64,000 nucleotides of DNA, from positions 35,952 through 99,951 of the forward strand of contig NZ_KB905852.1 of NCBI RefSeq assembly GCF_000381065.1, read 5' to 3'. This stretch comes from Propionispira raffinosivorans DSM 20765 (lineage in GTDB: Bacteria > Bacillota > Negativicutes > Selenomonadales > Selenomonadaceae). The notes beneath the pieces are model-generated. The model was not told where the DNA came from. It did not search any database and saw only the letters and a list, made by a program, of their open reading frames with translations. The position numbers were made by a program, and so were the translations under genes. Shown piece by piece: positions 35,068 to 45,628 of the stretch. The first letter of the stretch is position 1, and each line of letters starts with the position of its first letter.

Positions 35068-36030
35068 ATGGTAAATAAAGGCAAAATAGTGATTATTGGA
35101 ACGAGTAATGTAGGGTCAGCAGTATTAAACAAATTAATGGATTTTCAATTGGCTTCAGAGATTGTCTTAATTGATTTAAATGAAGAAAAAGCAAAAGGCG
35201 AAGCGTTGGATGCCAGTCATTCGACATCTTGTATATATAGTACAAATATCAATATTCATGCTGGTTCATATGCCGAGTGTAAGGATGCGGGTATCATTAT
35301 CATTACGGCTGGTCCAAGTATTCGTCAGGGAGAAGAACCGGATCGACTTCGCCTTGCTTATGTGAATACAAAAATAATGAGCAGTGTCATGACGGAAATC
35401 GTAAAATATACCAAAGATGCAATGCTGCTCATTATTACGAATCCATTGGATGTTGCCACCTATCATATATCAACAACCTTTGACTATCCTCGTGAAAAAA
35501 TAATTGGAACAGGTACCTTATTGGAAACATTCCGATTTAGAAGGATTTTAGCGAATAAATATCATGTTGATACGAAAAATATTCATGGGTATGTGCTGGG
35601 TGAACATGGGAATTCTGCTTTTCCGGCTTGGAGTACAGTAGATGTTGCAGGTCTTGGGCTGGAACATTTGGATGAATATTTTCATCTTACCGAAAAGCTG
35701 GATCGCACAGCAGTGGAAAAGGAAATCGTTCAAGTCGCTTATGATGTAATTAATTGGAAAGGATTTACGAATACAGGGATTGCTATGGCAGCTTGCCGTT
35801 TTGTAAAAGCGATTATTTATGATGAACATACGATTTTACCTATGTCAGCTGTTTTAGAGGGCGAATATGGTATAAAGAATGTGGCACTTAGCATCCCACG
35901 TATGGTTTGTTCAACAGGCATTGTTCGTTCTTTTGAAATTCATTTGGCCAATACGGAACTACAGCTTTTACATGCTTCAGCGAAGAGTGTTCGTTTCGCT
36001 CTTGATAGCTGCACAAGTTTAGATTCGTAA
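35068..36030 (+). CDS. Lactate/malate dehydrogenase family protein
   Basis: This 320-residue NAD-dependent 2-hydroxyacid dehydrogenase has the nucleotide loop GTSNVGSAV near residue 11, ITNPLDVAT and catalytic His180 in GEHGNSAF. The substrate-specificity loop (ITAGPSIRQGEEPDRLRL) is about two residues longer than in classical lactate or malate dehydrogenases, so substrate choice cannot be assigned. Linkage to methylmalonyl-CoA mutase favours malate (the oxaloacetate to succinate to propionate route). AATCGGAGGGGG precedes ATG 35068. It is the first gene after riboswitch 4. Confidence 0.85.
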   Translation: MVNKGKIVIIGTSNVGSAVLNKLMDFQLASEIVLIDLNEEKAKGEALDASHSTSCIYSTNINIHAGSYAECKDAGIIIITAGPSIRQGEEPDRLRLAYVNTKIMSSVMTEIVKYTKDAMLLIITNPLDVATYHISTTFDYPREKIIGTGTLLETFRFRRILANKYHVDTKNIHGYVLGEHGNSAFPAWSTVDVAGLGLEHLDEYFHLTEKLDRTAVEKEIVQVAYDVINWKGFTNTGIAMAACRFVKAIIYDEHTILPMSAVLEGEYGIKNVALSIPRMVCSTGIVRSFEIHLANTELQLLHASAKSVRFALDSCTSLDS

Positions 36031-36065
36031 AAGAAAAAAAGTTAAGTCAGAAAGGATTGTGGAAA

Positions 36066-38219
36066 ATGACAGCAGAAAAAAGAAAAATAGAAAACCCTGA
36101 GGTCCTGTTTGATGAATTTGATCCACCTACGTATGAAAGCTGGAAAGAAGAAGCCACAGCACTACTCAAAGGTGGAAGTTTTGAAAAAAAACTTTTTACA
36201 AAAACTTATGAAGGGATTACATTAGCACCAATTTACACAATGGAAATGGCACCAAATCCAGGCGATATATCCAATTTCCCAGGAACTGAAAATTACTTGC
36301 GTGGTACCAAAGTCGGTGGTTATATAACGCAAGCATGGGGAATTTCACAGCAAAGTGATGAGATTTTGCCAAATAAATTAAACGAATTATTGAAACATGA
36401 ATTAGATAAAGGCTCAACGGTAATTAACATTGCTCTGGATGATATTACGCGCCAGGGGAACAATGCGGAAGCTATTACAAAGGAGTCCGTAAAAAAAGGC
36501 GGAGTATCTTTAACGACACTGCAAGATGTTTATGAAGCTTTATCTGGAATTGATCTTGGTGCTTATGGTGTTTATATTCATACAGGCGAATCCAGTGCTT
36601 CAATCGTTGCTATGATTTGTGCCATGATGCAGGCAAATGGCGAAATACAAGATAAGCTTCATGGAATCATTGGTGCAGATCCGATTGGTGTATTGGCCGA
36701 AGAAGGTCGTTTATCAATTTCAGGGGATGTACTTTATTCTGAAATGGCAGAGCTTATAAAATGGACCGACAAAAATAAAATGGATCTTCGTACGATACTT
36801 ATTCAAGGGCAGGTTTATAATAATGGCGGCGCATCTGCAGTGCAAGAACTTGGCTTTATGCTGGCGACAGCAATTGTTTATATTCGCAAACTGCAAGAGC
36901 AGGGGCTCGATATTAATAGTATTGCTAAAAATATTGCTTTTAGTTTTGCTTTGGGCTCGAATTTCTTTATGGAAATTGCTAAATTACGGGCAGCGAAAGT
37001 TCTATGGGCTCAAATTGTGCAGAGCTTTGGTGGCGATACAGAATCTCAAAAAATGGTAATTCATGCTAAAACAGGGCTGTTTAATAAGACGACGTATGAC
37101 CCTTATGTGAATATGCTGCGTACGACAACGGAAGCTTTTTCGGCAGCAATCGGTGGTATTGATAGTTTGGAAACAACACCTTTTGATGCTTGTATGCAGC
37201 TGCCCGATGAATTTTCTCGTCGTATTGCCCGTAATGCGCAATTGATTTTACAAAATGAATGTAATTTGCGGCAGCCAATTGATCCGGCTGGCGGTTCGTG
37301 GTATGTCGAAACCCTGACGCAGCAAGTGGCAGATAAATCATGGCAGATATTACAAGATATTGAAAATAAAGGCGGTATGGTGCTAGCATTGCAAAATGGT
37401 TTTGTGCAAAAAGACATTCAGGATGTCTTGTCACAGCGTTTTAAAAAGCTTGCGCAGCGTACAGACAGGGTCGTTGGTGTCAATATGTATGCGAATGCAA
37501 TGGAACCAGTGATTGAGAAACGGAAAATCAATATGGAAGAAATTTATCAAACAAGGGCTCAATCGGTAAAGTCATTTTTAGCAGATATCGATGAAACATA
37601 CAAAAATATCAGTTTAAGTGAATTAGTCAGTGCAAGGGAAAATGCAAATTTCATGCCGATGCTGGAGCAGGCTTTTGCCGCAGGAGCGACTTTAGCTGAA
37701 GTTACAGCCGTACTTAACCGAAAAAATACAGGGATGAAGATCGAGCAAGTTGTTGAAAAACATCGTTTTAGTGAACAATTTGAAGCATTGCGTAATAAAG
37801 CGAGGATTTATGAAAGTGAACATGGAGAAAAGTTAAAAGTTTTCTTGTGTAATATGGGAAATATTCCACAGCATAAACCGAGAGCTGAATTTAGTACAGG
37901 ATTTTTTGAAGTCGGGGGTTTTGAAGTTTTGAAAAATGATGGTTTTATGACAACCCAGGAAGCTGCCAAGGCAGCCGTGGATTCGGGAGCTTTTGCTGCA
38001 ATCATCTGTTCAACCGATGATACATATCCTGAGCTTGTGCCACCAACGACAAAACAAATTAAAGCTGCAAAACCAGATATGGTTGTTATGGTTGCGGGAA
38101 TGCCTGCACCAGAATTTGAGCAGTCATACAAAGATTCTGGTGTAGAGGAATTTATTCATGTACGAGCAAATTGTTTGCAGGTTCTGACCTGGATGCAAAT
38201 GAAAGGGGGCATTAAATAA
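36066..38219 (+). CDS. mutA: Methylmalonyl-CoA mutase small (beta) subunit
   Basis: This 717-residue non-catalytic subunit forms a heterodimer with MutB. The TIM-barrel part is clear ([41 protein letters not shown]). The C-terminal flavodoxin-like domain has lost the B12-binding DxHxxG motif, which reads [11 protein letters not shown] at the equivalent place; this is the hallmark of the small subunit. ATG 36066 has AAAGGA upstream. It overlaps mutB by one base. Confidence 0.95.
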   Translation: MTAEKRKIENPEVLFDEFDPPTYESWKEEATALLKGGSFEKKLFTKTYEGITLAPIYTMEMAPNPGDISNFPGTENYLRGTKVGGYITQAWGISQQSDEILPNKLNELLKHELDKGSTVINIALDDITRQGNNAEAITKESVKKGGVSLTTLQDVYEALSGIDLGAYGVYIHTGESSASIVAMICAMMQANGEIQDKLHGIIGADPIGVLAEEGRLSISGDVLYSEMAELIKWTDKNKMDLRTILIQGQVYNNGGASAVQELGFMLATAIVYIRKLQEQGLDINSIAKNIAFSFALGSNFFMEIAKLRAAKVLWAQIVQSFGGDTESQKMVIHAKTGLFNKTTYDPYVNMLRTTTEAFSAAIGGIDSLETTPFDACMQLPDEFSRRIARNAQLILQNECNLRQPIDPAGGSWYVETLTQQVADKSWQILQDIENKGGMVLALQNGFVQKDIQDVLSQRFKKLAQRTDRVVGVNMYANAMEPVIEKRKINMEEIYQTRAQSVKSFLADIDETYKNISLSELVSARENANFMPMLEQAFAAGATLAEVTAVLNRKNTGMKIEQVVEKHRFSEQFEALRNKARIYESEHGEKLKVFLCNMGNIPQHKPRAEFSTGFFEVGGFEVLKNDGFMTTQEAAKAAVDSGAFAAIICSTDDTYPELVPPTTKQIKAAKPDMVVMVAGMPAPEFEQSYKDSGVEEFIHVRANCLQVLTWMQMKGGIK

Positions 38220-40405
38220 TGCAGAAAAATCCTGATTTTACAAAAATTTCTTTGAATCAGAAAGTTGAAAAGGAAAGTTTTGCTGAATGGAAAGATCGTT
38301 TGGAGGCACAAACCGGCAAGAGTTTTAAAGAATTGTATCAAAGAACTATGGAACAGATTGATTTGAAACCGCTTTATACAGGCTTTGATTTGGCAGGTAT
38401 GCATCATTTGCATTATATGGCAGGCATTCCACCATTTCTGCGTGGACCATACCCTAGTATGTATGTAACTCGTCCTTGGACAGTACGTCAATACGCTGGT
38501 TTTTCTACGGCAGAAGAATCAAATGCTTTTTATCGCCGCAATCTTGCCGCCGGGCAAAAAGGACTTTCGATAGCCTTTGACCTGGCGACACATCGCGGTT
38601 ATGATTCCGATCATCCCAGAGTTGTTGGTGATGTTGGTAAAGCTGGCGTGGCAGTTGATTCAATTCTGGATATGGAGATTCTTTTTTCAGGAATTCCACT
38701 GGATAAAATGTCTGTATCAATGACGATGAATGGTGCGGTTTTGCCGGTTTTAGCTTTTTATATCGTTGCAGCGGAAGAGCAGGGTGTTAAAAAAGAAGTG
38801 TTAGCCGGAACGATTCAAAATGATATTCTTAAGGAATTTATGGTACGTAATACATATATTTATCCGCCAATTCCATCCATGCGTATTATTGGCGACATTT
38901 TTGCTTACACATCACAGAATATGCCGAAATTTAATAGTATCAGTATTTCCGGATATCATATGCAAGAAGCAGGTGCTACGGCTGATATTGAACTTGGCTA
39001 TACGCTCGCTGATGGTCTGGAATATATTCGAACTGGCGTGAATTCTGGTCTTAATGTTGATGCATTTGCTCCACGCCTTTCCTTTTTTTGGGCTATGGGG
39101 AAAAATTATTTTATGGAAGTTGCCAAAATGAGGGCGGGACGGTTGTTATGGGCTAAAATTATCAAACAATTTAATCCGCAAAAAGCCAAGTCAATGGCAC
39201 TTCGTACACATTGTCAGACTTCAGGCTGGAGCCTTACGGAGCAAGATCCTTATAACAATATTGTAAGAACTTGTGTAGAAGCTATGGCTGCTGCTTTAGG
39301 CCATACACAGTCTTTGCACACCAATGCATTAGATGAAGCGATTGCACTGCCAACGGATTTTTCTGCTCGTATTGCGCGTAATACACAGCTTTATTTGCAA
39401 GATGAAACGAAAATATGTAAGGTTGTTGATCCATGGGGCGGATCCTATTATGTGGAAGCTTTAACCCAAGAACTTGTTAGAAGTGCCTGGGCACATATTC
39501 AGGAAGTTGAAAAATTGGGTGGGATGGCGAAGGCTATCGAAACTGGTTTGCCAAAAATGCGTATTGAAGAAGCTGCAGCTCGTCGGCAGGCACATATTGA
39601 TTCGCGTGATGAAATGATTGTTGGTATTAATAAATATCGCTTAGACCATGAAGATCCACTTGATATTTTGGCGGTTGATAATGTAGCCGTGCGGTTGTCA
39701 CAAATTAAGCGTCTTGAAAAGCTTAGAGCAAATCGGGACAATGATACAGTACAGTCTTGCTTAGAAGCTATTACAAATTCAATGGAAACTGGTCGGGGAA
39801 ATCTTTTGGAATTGGCTGTAGAGGCTGCTAGAGCCAGAGCCAGTTTAGGGGAAATTTCGGATGCGATTGAAAAAGTCAGTGGAAGGCATAAAGCGGTCAT
39901 TCGATCTATATCAGGTGTATACAGCAGCGAGTTTGCTGATAGCAATGAATTTGAAAGAGTTCGCAAAATGACGGATGAATTTGAAGAGCATGAGGGGCGT
40001 CGCCCGCGTATTATGATTGCTAAAATGGGACAAGACGGACATGACCGAGGAGCAAAAGTAATCTCCACAGCGTTTGCTGACTTAGGATTTGATGTTGATA
40101 TTGGTCCTTTATTTCAAACACCAGAGGAAACAGCACAAGATGCAGTTGATAATGATGTCCATGTAGTGGGGATGAGTTCCTTAGCTGCTGGACATAAGAC
40201 ACTGTTGCCACAGCTCATTGAAGAATTGAAAAAACGCGGCCGCGAAGATATTATGGTTTGTATTGGTGGCGTTATTCCAGCGCAGGACTACGAATTTTTA
40301 TATAAAAGTGGAGCCGCCGCAATTTTTGGACCAGGTACAGTGCTTCCGATCGCAGCCGGAAATATTCTTGAAAAATTAAAGGAACAGCTGCATTGGGATG
40401 ACTGA
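38219..40405 (+). CDS. mutB: Methylmalonyl-CoA mutase large (alpha) subunit
   Basis: This 728-residue adenosylcobalamin-dependent catalytic subunit interconverts succinyl-CoA and methylmalonyl-CoA. The substrate barrel carries [15 protein letters not shown] and [20 protein letters not shown] blocks. The C-terminal B12 domain has Asp606-x-His608-x-x-Gly611 ([10 protein letters not shown]), whose His is the lower cobalt ligand, and the nucleotide-pocket CIGGVIP. Epimerase and decarboxylase genes are not adjacent. Confidence 0.97.
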   Translation: MQKNPDFTKISLNQKVEKESFAEWKDRLEAQTGKSFKELYQRTMEQIDLKPLYTGFDLAGMHHLHYMAGIPPFLRGPYPSMYVTRPWTVRQYAGFSTAEESNAFYRRNLAAGQKGLSIAFDLATHRGYDSDHPRVVGDVGKAGVAVDSILDMEILFSGIPLDKMSVSMTMNGAVLPVLAFYIVAAEEQGVKKEVLAGTIQNDILKEFMVRNTYIYPPIPSMRIIGDIFAYTSQNMPKFNSISISGYHMQEAGATADIELGYTLADGLEYIRTGVNSGLNVDAFAPRLSFFWAMGKNYFMEVAKMRAGRLLWAKIIKQFNPQKAKSMALRTHCQTSGWSLTEQDPYNNIVRTCVEAMAAALGHTQSLHTNALDEAIALPTDFSARIARNTQLYLQDETKICKVVDPWGGSYYVEALTQELVRSAWAHIQEVEKLGGMAKAIETGLPKMRIEEAAARRQAHIDSRDEMIVGINKYRLDHEDPLDILAVDNVAVRLSQIKRLEKLRANRDNDTVQSCLEAITNSMETGRGNLLELAVEAARARASLGEISDAIEKVSGRHKAVIRSISGVYSSEFADSNEFERVRKMTDEFEEHEGRRPRIMIAKMGQDGHDRGAKVISTAFADLGFDVDIGPLFQTPEETAQDAVDNDVHVVGMSSLAAGHKTLLPQLIEELKKRGREDIMVCIGGVIPAQDYEFLYKSGAAAIFGPGTVLPIAAGNILEKLKEQLHWDD

Positions 40406-41528
40406 TGTATATAAGCCGGATTGGACCCCATCCAATGCAGGCAAAGAATTTGCTTGTGATGTTATGAAAGGGGTTCAAAGTAGTCACGATGGAATGACAA
40501 ATTTTGCTGCGACAACGGTAAGAAAATCTATTTCTGTAACCAAACGTGACAAACTTACGGTAGAAGATTATGTACAAGGAATTTTAGCGGGAGATCGAAT
40601 GCTGTTAGCTAGAGCAATCACTTTGATTGAGAGTAATTCACCGAAACACATGGAGCTGGCACAAGCTGTATTACAGAGAATTTTACCTTATTCCGGAAAC
40701 TCAATTCGAGTGGGAATTACAGGTGTTCCTGGCGCGGGGAAAAGTACTTTTATTGAGGCTGTAGGTTGCAGCCTCTGTCAAAAGGGGCATAAATTAGCTG
40801 TTTTAGCGGTTGATCCGAGCAGTAGTATTACTCGGGGCAGTATCTTAGGTGATAAAACGCGTATGGAAAATTTATCGCGTGAAAAAAATGCTTTTATCCG
40901 ACCATCGCCCTCGGGTGGTACCTTGGGAGGTGTAACTCGAAAAAGTCGTGAAACTCTGCTTTTATGTGAGGCAGCCGGGTATGATATCATTTTGGTGGAA
41001 ACGGTTGGTGTAGGACAAAGTGAAATTACGGTACGCTCCATGGTGGATTTCTTTTTATTGGTTGTTTTAACAGGTGCCGGTGATGAACTGCAAGGCATGA
41101 AAAAAGGCGTTATGGAAATTGCCGATGCAATTTTAGTCAATAAAGCCGATGGGGATAATAAACAAAAGGCCGAGATGGTGAAAGTCGATTATGAACGAAT
41201 GCTTCATTATCTGAGGCCGGCAACGGAAGGGTGGCAGACCAAAGCCTATACCTGCTCAGCTGTAACAGGAGCAGGTATAGCCGAGCTTTGGGATGTGATT
41301 CATACATTTCGGGAGAAAATGATGGAAAATCATGCTTTTCTTAACCGACGGAAAGTTCAAACGATGGAGTGGGTTTATGCCATGGTAGAAGATCATTTAC
41401 GTAGTGTGTTTTACCAAAATGCGAATGTTAAAGCAAATCGGCCATTCATTGAAAATCAAGTGGCGGCAGATCAGCTTTCGGCAACGATGGCCGCACAGAA
41501 ACTGATTGATGCGTTTGAAAAATCTTGA
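40398..41528 (+). CDS. meaB: MeaB/ArgK-type G3E GTPase, mutase chaperone
   Basis: This GTPase guards and reloads methylmalonyl-CoA mutase with adenosylcobalamin. Walker A is GVPGAGKS at 109-116, [18 protein letters not shown] is the MeaB switch region, and [10 protein letters not shown] and VNKADGDN follow. At 376 residues it has a longer N-terminus than usual. ATG 40398 overlaps mutB by 8 bases, but a shorter start near residue 33 (MTNFAAT) would give a typical length. Confidence 0.93.
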   Translation: MTDVYKPDWTPSNAGKEFACDVMKGVQSSHDGMTNFAATTVRKSISVTKRDKLTVEDYVQGILAGDRMLLARAITLIESNSPKHMELAQAVLQRILPYSGNSIRVGITGVPGAGKSTFIEAVGCSLCQKGHKLAVLAVDPSSSITRGSILGDKTRMENLSREKNAFIRPSPSGGTLGGVTRKSRETLLLCEAAGYDIILVETVGVGQSEITVRSMVDFFLLVVLTGAGDELQGMKKGVMEIADAILVNKADGDNKQKAEMVKVDYERMLHYLRPATEGWQTKAYTCSAVTGAGIAELWDVIHTFREKMMENHAFLNRRKVQTMEWVYAMVEDHLRSVFYQNANVKANRPFIENQVAADQLSATMAAQKLIDAFEKS

Positions 41529-41538
41529 AAATAAAATT

Positions 41539-41590
41539 TAAAACAAGTGCCGGTGATGCAGGGAGAGAACTGCATCACTGGTTTGTTTTA
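41539..41590 (+). terminator. Terminator after meaB
   Basis: AAAACAA..CCGGTGATGCAG pairs with CTGCATCACTGG..TTTGTTTT. The T-run is interrupted, so some read-through into the receptor gene is plausible. Confidence 0.7.
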
Positions 41591-41627
41591 GTCATGTTAT
41601 TTAAAAATAAAGGGAGATTTTGCAGTT

Positions 41628-43601
41628 ATGCGATTGAAAACAAAAAGAAATAGACAACAATATCATATGCTAATAATGGGAATAACACTGCTTTTAGGGA
41701 CATCTTTTACTACGGTACATGCAGAGGATATGACGGAACCCATTCAAGATATAGTTCTTGATCCAGTTGTAGTGACTGCCAATCGGATTCCAACCAAACG
41801 TTCTGATACCGCGGCCAATGTCACGGTAATCACCGCTGCCCAAATTGAAGTGAATCATTATGCATCTCTTGCAGAGGTTTTACGGCAGGTAAATGGTATT
41901 GTAGTGACAGAAGCTTCGATGACAAGGCAAGATTTAGTGAGAATTGACGGGGATGACCGTGTATTGGTAATGCTCGATGGTCGCCGCATGAATATGGATA
42001 AAGGTGCATCAAGTAATCGTGCCAGTATTGATTTAAAGACAATTGCCAGTATGCAAAACATCGAGCGAATTGAAATCGTAAAAGGGGCTGGATCAACCTT
42101 ATATGGTTCCGATGCAGTCGGTGGTGTGATTAACATCATAACGAAAAAAGGGAAAAATGTTAAATCAGAATCGACGCTGGATATGAGTATCGGATCTTGG
42201 AAAACGCAAAATTATGATCTGACCAATCAGGGCAGCCAAGGTGATTGGAACTGGTTTGTTACAGCTGGACTGCAAAATCAAGACTATATGAAATACAAAA
42301 ATTGGAAAAATGATACTACTACTCGAATGGGAAACAGCGATTATGCGAAAAAAAATGGAACGGTGCGTCTCGATAAAAAAATAAATGATGCTTCTTCTTT
42401 GACATTTAATTATGAGCATATGACAGATGATTCTGGTCAATGGAATGAAGCCGCCGGATATAGTAAATATGGCATGTCAGCAAATTACTTACATGATCGT
42501 ATGGATAAATTAGTCAATAATGCTGCTATTACATATCATTATAAAGAAAATACAGATGCTCCAAGTTATCTTCGCTATTATCAAAATTATACAACCCAAG
42601 GCTTTAATGATATAGATGGTGGTGCTGGCTATTCCCGTTATAGTAATAAAATGACAGGATTTGATTGGCAGGACAATTGGTTGCTTGGACAAAACCATTT
42701 GGTTGCTGGCACAGAATGGCATCAGACAAAAATTAATAATGGTGCATTATCCGGCGGGGATTATCTCGATAAAAAAATAACAAATAAAGCGGTTTACTTA
42801 GAAGATCGTGTACATTTGACAGATCGTTTAACGTTTGTACCAGGGGTTCGCTATGATGATCATAGTATGTTTGGCGGTCAGACTACGCCAAAAGCGGCAC
42901 TTAATTATAAAATTGATCCTAAAACGAATATGTATGCATCTTGGGGTAGAATCTTTAATGCACCAAATGCGGATGATTTGTTTTGGCATGATCCGTATGG
43001 ATATATGCTTGGTAATCCTGATTTGCAGCCGGAAACTGGTTATAAAACCACACTTGGTATAAACAGGCAGTTTGATGAAAAAACAGCAGTTTCGTTAAGT
43101 GCTTTTGAAAGCAAAATTCATAATGCGATTGGATGGGTAGAGATCGATCCGGCCAATTATATTTATAAAGCCTTAAATGCTGATGAACAAAAGAAACATG
43201 GCATTGAATTTACGATCAATCATAAATGGAACGATAACTGGAGTGTGGATGCGGGTTACTCTTATATAAAAACCGAAACAAGATCTTCAGATAACTATAA
43301 TTGGGATCAAAATAATAGCGATCCCAATGGTTATAATTTTGGGGTGCATTATCATGATGCAAAATGGGATAATGCTGTAAATGTGAGTGGCGGCAGCGGT
43401 CGGAGCTTACAATATTTTACTGCCAGCAACTACTGGATTTGGAATGCTAACGCAAACTATAAAATTACGGATGCTATGACAGCGTATATCAAGGTCGATA
43501 ATCTTACGAATAAAGCGTATGAAATGACTGGAAATAAAGATGTTGGTGCTTATCCGATGGCCGGTCGCTTTATGGAAGTTGGGGTTAAATATACTTTTTA
43601 A
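41628..43601 (+). CDS. TonB-dependent outer-membrane receptor, BtuB-like (copy 2)
   Basis: This 657-residue receptor has a signal peptide (cleavage near VHAED), a TonB-box-like IQDIVLDPVVVTANR, a plug (VRIDGDDRVLVMLDGRR, IEIVKGAGSTLYGSDAVGG) and a beta-barrel ending MEVGVKYTF. AGGGAG precedes ATG 41628. It differs clearly from copy 1 in the barrel, so it may prefer other cobamides or forms. The CbiR-like gene follows after 48 bases. Confidence 0.92.
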   Translation: MRLKTKRNRQQYHMLIMGITLLLGTSFTTVHAEDMTEPIQDIVLDPVVVTANRIPTKRSDTAANVTVITAAQIEVNHYASLAEVLRQVNGIVVTEASMTRQDLVRIDGDDRVLVMLDGRRMNMDKGASSNRASIDLKTIASMQNIERIEIVKGAGSTLYGSDAVGGVINIITKKGKNVKSESTLDMSIGSWKTQNYDLTNQGSQGDWNWFVTAGLQNQDYMKYKNWKNDTTTRMGNSDYAKKNGTVRLDKKINDASSLTFNYEHMTDDSGQWNEAAGYSKYGMSANYLHDRMDKLVNNAAITYHYKENTDAPSYLRYYQNYTTQGFNDIDGGAGYSRYSNKMTGFDWQDNWLLGQNHLVAGTEWHQTKINNGALSGGDYLDKKITNKAVYLEDRVHLTDRLTFVPGVRYDDHSMFGGQTTPKAALNYKIDPKTNMYASWGRIFNAPNADDLFWHDPYGYMLGNPDLQPETGYKTTLGINRQFDEKTAVSLSAFESKIHNAIGWVEIDPANYIYKALNADEQKKHGIEFTINHKWNDNWSVDAGYSYIKTETRSSDNYNWDQNNSDPNGYNFGVHYHDAKWDNAVNVSGGSGRSLQYFTASNYWIWNANANYKITDAMTAYIKVDNLTNKAYEMTGNKDVGAYPMAGRFMEVGVKYTF

Positions 43602-43649
43602 GTAATGTAATATAGAATCGGTGAGACAATAAAAGGGTGCTTTTCAATT

Positions 43650-44645
43650 ATGGAACTTGAAACGTATAAGGGAGGGAGTCTTATTTTAGAATTAGTAAAT
43701 TTATCTAATTATCCCAGCGATACGAAAGATCTGATAATGAATCACGCTGAATCGCTGGAGGATTTCTTAAATACATATGATCTAGACGGTATCGAGATGA
43801 TGCTTTGTGAGCCGTGGGATGCAGAATTGCACAGGCCGGAGTGGATTAAGGGGATACATCTGCGCTTTTGGTTTAATTGGCTTGATTTTTGGCGGCAGGA
43901 TTATGCGAGTTTATATAAAGAAATAGGAAATGAAGATTTTATTTCTAAGTGTTATGGTGGTTTAACACGCCAAGACTGGCTGAATGTATATCGGCAAAAT
44001 ATTATATATTCTGCTGCTACACCTGCAGAATATATGGTCTTTCATATAGCACAGGCTCGTTCAAGCGAAGTTTTTAATTATCGCTTTTCAGCCACAAGCC
44101 GTGAAGTTGTGATGGCAGCAGTAGAGGTGGTTAATGAAATCACTAGGGAGCTGCCTTCGGATCGACTATTGTTATTTGAAAATTTATGGTGGCCTGGTTT
44201 AACGCTTTTAGATAAGGATTTGGTAGAATATCTTTTTCGTAATATCGAACATAAAAATAGTGGAATCATGCTCGACACAGGGCATTTAATGAATACCAAT
44301 TTAGATTTAAACACGCAGGCGGAGGCCGTTGATTACGTTTTAAAAACAATAGAGGACTTAGGGGAATACAAAACAAAAATTCATGGTATTCATTTGCATT
44401 ATTCTTTATCAGGAAGGTATGTGAAACAGAAAAAACAATTTTGTACGGATGATCCTACGGATCCAGTTCAGTTGATGAATCATATTTTGCAGATTGATCA
44501 GCATCTGCCGTTTACAGATTCAGCGGCAAAAAAAATTGTTCACCGGATTTGTCCTGATTATTTAATTCATGAATTTGTTCAACGTTCCAGACTGGATTGG
44601 CAGCAAAAAATAAGAATACAAAAATCTACAATGGCAGGTGTATAA
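43650..44645 (+). CDS. TIM-barrel protein of the AP-endonuclease-2 superfamily, CbiR-like candidate
   Basis: This 331-residue cytoplasmic (no signal peptide) xylose-isomerase-like TIM barrel has probable metal or catalytic residues Glu177 (LFENLWWPG), Asp209 and His212 (LDTGHLMNT), and His245/His248/His250 (KIHGIHLHYS). Neighbours are a BtuB-like receptor upstream and a BtuF-like lipoprotein only two bases downstream. CbiR, the cobamide-remodelling hydrolase of Akkermansia muciniphila, belongs to this superfamily, so a cobamide amidohydrolase role is the best hypothesis. A sugar isomerase or nuclease is the alternative. AAGGGTG precedes ATG 43650. Confidence 0.75.
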   Translation: MELETYKGGSLILELVNLSNYPSDTKDLIMNHAESLEDFLNTYDLDGIEMMLCEPWDAELHRPEWIKGIHLRFWFNWLDFWRQDYASLYKEIGNEDFISKCYGGLTRQDWLNVYRQNIIYSAATPAEYMVFHIAQARSSEVFNYRFSATSREVVMAAVEVVNEITRELPSDRLLLFENLWWPGLTLLDKDLVEYLFRNIEHKNSGIMLDTGHLMNTNLDLNTQAEAVDYVLKTIEDLGEYKTKIHGIHLHYSLSGRYVKQKKQFCTDDPTDPVQLMNHILQIDQHLPFTDSAAKKIVHRICPDYLIHEFVQRSRLDWQQKIRIQKSTMAGV

Positions 44646-44647
44646 TA

Positions 44648-45580
44648 ATGAAGCGCAATATTATAATTGTACTGTTATTTAGCATTGTATGCTTGATTTT
44701 TAGTGGTTGTGGCAATGCTGTTAAACTTGAACAAAATACTGGCTATAAGGTAGTCGACTCACATGGGCAGGTTTTGGAGATGCTGCATAAGCCGCAGCAT
44801 ATTGTTTCTTTGACTTTATGCAGTGATGAAATTTTACTTTCCTTAGTTGATAAAGACTGTTTAGCGTCGGTGTCGTCACTCGCGGCAAACCCGTCTATTT
44901 CAAATGTCGCTGTGCAGGCAGAAGGCTTGGCTATGCTTGAAAATAAAAGTATTGAAGCGATTTTGGCTAAAAATCCAGATTTGATTATTGTGGGTGACTG
45001 GCTGCCAGACGATTTTATTGTGAGTCTGCGTGAATTAAATGTGCCGGTGTATGTATATAAAACGCCGCAAACCATTGCTGAGGTCAGAACTTTAGTTTTA
45101 GATATGGGAAGCATTGTTGGTGAAACTGAAAAAAGTAAAAAAATTGTTGCAGATATGGATGCTGTATTAACTCAAATAACGAATAAAGTTCAATTGATTC
45201 CTGAAAATCAAAAAAAGATGGTCATGGCCATGTCTTTTATGGGCTGTTATGGAGGGAAAGGCACCATGCTGGATGATATCTATAAAAAGGCGGGTGTCAT
45301 CAATGGAGCGGCTTTAGCCGGACTTGAGAAAAATGATGTGTTAGCGAAAGAACAGATCGTGGCAATGAAACCGGATATTTTGATGATTCCAACCTGGGAT
45401 TATGAAGGAAAAGATATTAGAGAATTTAAAAATAATATATTGACAGACCCGGCACTTCAGCAAGTTCCGGCAATTATGAATCAGAAGTTTATTCAAATTG
45501 ATGATAAATATACCTATTCGACATCACAGTATGTGGTTTATGCAGTAAAAAATATTTTTGAAGCAGTCTATGAAAAATGA
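44648..45580 (+). CDS. Orphan BtuF-like substrate-binding lipoprotein (copy 3)
   Basis: This 310-residue periplasmic lipoprotein has a lipobox ending at Cys21 (LIFSGC). It resembles copy 2 at 27505: HKPQHIVSLTLCSDEILL, AKNPDLIIVGDWLP and CYGGKGTMLDDIY match blocks there. No BtuC or BtuD follows, so it probably feeds the transporter of the riboswitch 3 operon. ATG 44648 lies two bases after the preceding stop codon, with CAGGTG upstream; longer in-frame starts lie inside the CbiR-like gene. Confidence 0.85.
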   Translation: MKRNIIIVLLFSIVCLIFSGCGNAVKLEQNTGYKVVDSHGQVLEMLHKPQHIVSLTLCSDEILLSLVDKDCLASVSSLAANPSISNVAVQAEGLAMLENKSIEAILAKNPDLIIVGDWLPDDFIVSLRELNVPVYVYKTPQTIAEVRTLVLDMGSIVGETEKSKKIVADMDAVLTQITNKVQLIPENQKKMVMAMSFMGCYGGKGTMLDDIYKKAGVINGAALAGLEKNDVLAKEQIVAMKPDILMIPTWDYEGKDIREFKNNILTDPALQQVPAIMNQKFIQIDDKYTYSTSQYVVYAVKNIFEAVYEK

Positions 45581-45628
45581 TAAAATAATATGCTTCAACA
45601 TGGTAAAATAAAAAATGGAGGGATTTAT

